A stretch of 7,404 nucleotides of DNA from CAYVKY01 sp964452115 (lineage in GTDB: Bacteria > Bacteroidota > Ignavibacteria > Tepidaquicellales > Tepidaquicellaceae): positions 1 through 7,404 of the forward strand of contig CAYVKY010000117.1 in the NCBI GenBank assembly GCA_964452115.1, in the 5' to 3' direction. This document shows positions 5,974-7,404 of the stretch, in pieces (the stretch's first letter is position 1; every line of letters begins with the position of its first letter). Position numbers and translations under genes: made by a program. The notes beneath the pieces were generated by a model, which saw only the letters and a list, made by a program, of their open reading frames with translations, had not been told where the DNA came from and did not search any database.

Positions 5974-7192
5974 TTGAAATTTCTGTATTGTTTTTTACCG
6001 AAGCCGGCGGGGTTCTCGGCGTGTACCTTATCTTCAGACGAGGCCTGTTGTCGATAACCGGGTCATTATTTTTAAAGAATGAAAACATATTCAGCTGCTG
6101 ATATTCATAAATGTAGCTCAGCACCACACCAAGATTTGCAGTATTGAAATTCCACCTCTGGATTATCGGCGTGATGATAATATTGTAATACAGCGAATCG
6201 CCCGAAGCGGAATAATATGTGTAGCCGTCGGTTGCCATAGTTGATGTATCGGTCAGAAGGCTTACGCCGATTCTCCGGTCGGAGTTCGGAAATATAAATG
6301 AATTGGGCTGATCGAGTTTTAATGTAAGTATTGCCTGATTTACTGTTACGTTTTGGGGCAGTTTTGAGATATCAAGATTCATCACGGTTCTGAGAGCAAT
6401 TCCCGAATTCACAAAAAATCTATTTGGCGTTGCAACCGAGAGCGGCGCATCTGTCAGATTTGTTGATTCCGAATAAGGGAATGTGAGAGTATCCTGCACT
6501 CCGTTTTTAAGAACGATTGCCGTTATCTGCGGTTTCAGACTGTCCGGAATTGACGTGAGCGTGCAGTTAATAAATCCTTTCAAATTAGTACATCCCGCAG
6601 AAGGTACGAATATCATTCCCGAATTGTGATAAGGATATGTATTATTCTCTGCGAGCCACAGCCACTTTCTGACGATTGATGTGTCAAAAGGAATATCAAT
6701 AACCGTAGTATCGGTAAAGTTTCCCGAATAGCTGGCAAGAACCTGAGAGCCGATTATCGAATTATTAAAATTGTCAAGCGTTGTAGAACTATATGTAATC
6801 GAGTCATTCAATGGATAAATATTAAATGCCACCGTACCGAGCGAATCCCTGAAATAATAATTACTGAATCTGATTTTCAGCCTTGCGGAAAGCACCGAGG
6901 CACTATCATAAGTGATCGGGAGTGCAAAAAATCTAAGCAGTGTACGCGCCGTGTAATTCTGGTATTGACCAATGAATGATGTAGAAGCGTAATAGTTGTT
7001 GATATATTTAATTTTTGTATATCCGGTTATATCCATCGAGTCAGTTTGTGAATCGAGCAGTGCAGTTCCGATAGTATCACCGGGCGGAATATAATTCAAT
7101 CCGAGCGATGTTGGATTTTCCTGACAGCCGGAAATATAAAACACCAATCCGGCAAAAAATGCCAGAGAAAATACATATTTAATTTTGTTCAT
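5954..7192 (-). CDS. Outer-membrane lipoprotein, DUF4270-like, two similar halves
   Basis: This 412-residue protein has a lipoprotein signal peptide. A basic start (MNKIK) and hydrophobic stretch lead to the lipobox ISGC, with C23 as the acylated residue and glutamine next to it, which favours delivery to the outer membrane. The following NPTSLGLNYIPPGDTIGT at 27-44 resembles the start of DUF4270 lipoproteins of Bacteroidota, as I recall them. The body appears to hold two related beta-rich units, about 84-228 and 267-391. Each has an LRF/MNLDISKLP-type strand, an SARLKI or QAILTL strand, a short I/V-x-V-type strand, an IVRKWL or IIQRWN helix-like segment, and a closing PQITAIVL or PRLKIRYTP strand. 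This also resembles jelly-roll DNRLRE-type modules. The DUF4270 label is a resemblance, not a search result. It is the first gene of the operon. A weak AGGA lies at 7204-7207, 11 nt before the ATG. Confidence 0.75.
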   Translation of the reverse strand: MNKIKYVFSLAFFAGLVFYISGCQENPTSLGLNYIPPGDTIGTALLDSQTDSMDITGYTKIKYINNYYASTSFIGQYQNYTARTLLRFFALPITYDSASVLSARLKIRFSNYYFRDSLGTVAFNIYPLNDSITYSSTTLDNFNNSIIGSQVLASYSGNFTDTTVIDIPFDTSIVRKWLWLAENNTYPYHNSGMIFVPSAGCTNLKGFINCTLTSIPDSLKPQITAIVLKNGVQDTLTFPYSESTNLTDAPLSVATPNRFFVNSGIALRTVMNLDISKLPQNVTVNQAILTLKLDQPNSFIFPNSDRRIGVSLLTDTSTMATDGYTYYSASGDSLYYNIIITPIIQRWNFNTANLGVVLSYIYEYQQLNMFSFFKNNDPVIDNRPRLKIRYTPRTPPASVKNNTEISNGKKSN

Positions 7193-7211
7193 TTGATTGT
7201 TCGTCCTGAAC

Positions 7212-7231
7212 TAAAAAATTTAAATTTTTTA
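7212..7231. repeat. 20-bp AT palindrome in the operon leader
   Basis: Positions 7212-7231 form a perfect palindrome of A and T only (six A, three T, three A, six T, flanked by T and A). It lies between the proposed -10 element and the first start codon, so it would be in the 5' leader or overlap the transcription start. Function is unknown, and AT-rich sequence makes such palindromes fairly easy to get by chance. Confidence 0.5.
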
Positions 7232-7232
7232 A

Positions 7233-7261
7233 TATATAATTTAATAAAATACCTATTTCAA
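7233..7261 (-). promoter_or_regulatory. Possible promoter of the seven-gene operon
   Basis: On the minus strand, TTGAAA at 7261-7256 is followed after 17 nt by TATATA at 7238-7233, about 40 nt before the lipoprotein ATG. This fits a sigma-70-type promoter. A second candidate resembling the Bacteroidota -7 element is TACCTTTT at 7299-7292, with TTTG 17 nt upstream at 7320-7317, a shorter spacer than usual. The region is so AT-rich that either could be chance. Confidence 0.35.
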
Positions 7262-7339
7262 TTGACATTTTCCAAATATTAATAAATGCATAAAAGGTAT
7301 TTGTACCACATCTGTCCAAAATAAAATAATTATTAGTTG

Positions 7340-7380
7340 TAATTTTTTCCCTCACCGCGTAGCGGTGAAATGTTTGTAGC
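7340..7380 (-). repeat. Dispersed palindromic repeat, right copy
   Basis: This is the reverse complement of the element at 210-250, with 39 of 41 bases identical. It has the same hairpin (stem TCACCGC/GCGGTGA, loop TAC) and tag (gctacaaacat when read on the minus strand). It lies upstream of the operon promoter region. The stretch 7193-7404 otherwise holds no gene I can support. Confidence 0.85.
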
Positions 7381-7404
7381 ACGTGAATGCATATTAACAT
7401 TATA

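Noticed and set aside
7179..7400. Minus-strand open frame of 73 codons upstream of the lipoprotein gene
   Set aside because: It runs through the AT-rich leader, the possible promoter and the palindromic repeat, overlaps the real start, and the protein has low-complexity N/I-rich composition with no recognisable motif.

Overview
The window reads as a stretch of an AT-rich chromosome from the Bacteroidota/Chlorobi side of the tree, most likely an Ignavibacteria-type organism. This placement is inference from several signs. The serine hydroxymethyltransferase carries an insertion before its PG-QGGP motif that I associate with this group. There is a DUF4270-like lipoprotein and a Bacteroidota-style outer-membrane barrel. 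Most genes lack a clear Shine-Dalgarno sequence.

Seven genes fill the minus strand from 7192 down to 481, with gaps or overlaps small enough to suggest one transcription unit. In order of transcription they are: a surface lipoprotein with two similar halves, an outer-membrane beta-barrel protein, ribose-5-phosphate isomerase B, serine hydroxymethyltransferase (glyA), the Tat translocase subunit TatC, a long-chain polyprenyl diphosphate synthase, and a GNAT acetyltransferase. The spacings are a 20-bp overlap, then 15, 32 and 10 nt gaps, a 1-bp TAATG overlap, and 16 nt. A possible promoter lies at 7233-7261 and an AT-rich hairpin that could end transcription lies at 425-455.

The genes cover envelope surface proteins, pentose phosphate and one-carbon metabolism, export of folded proteins, and isoprenoid chains (probably for quinones). 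They look like a mixed housekeeping operon headed by a two-gene envelope module, not a single pathway. I see no defence system, CRISPR array, transposase, tRNA or rRNA.

The unusual material is in the flanks. Positions 1-480 hold no gene. They contain a cluster of three short palindromes about 25 nt apart, a separate 18-bp inverted repeat, a 15-nt exact copy of the 3' end of the acetyltransferase gene on the opposite strand, a T/G-rich repetitive tract, and the hairpin. A second copy of one palindromic element lies in inverted orientation at 7340-7380 (39 of 41 bases identical), so the whole operon is bracketed by the same dispersed, REP-like repeat.
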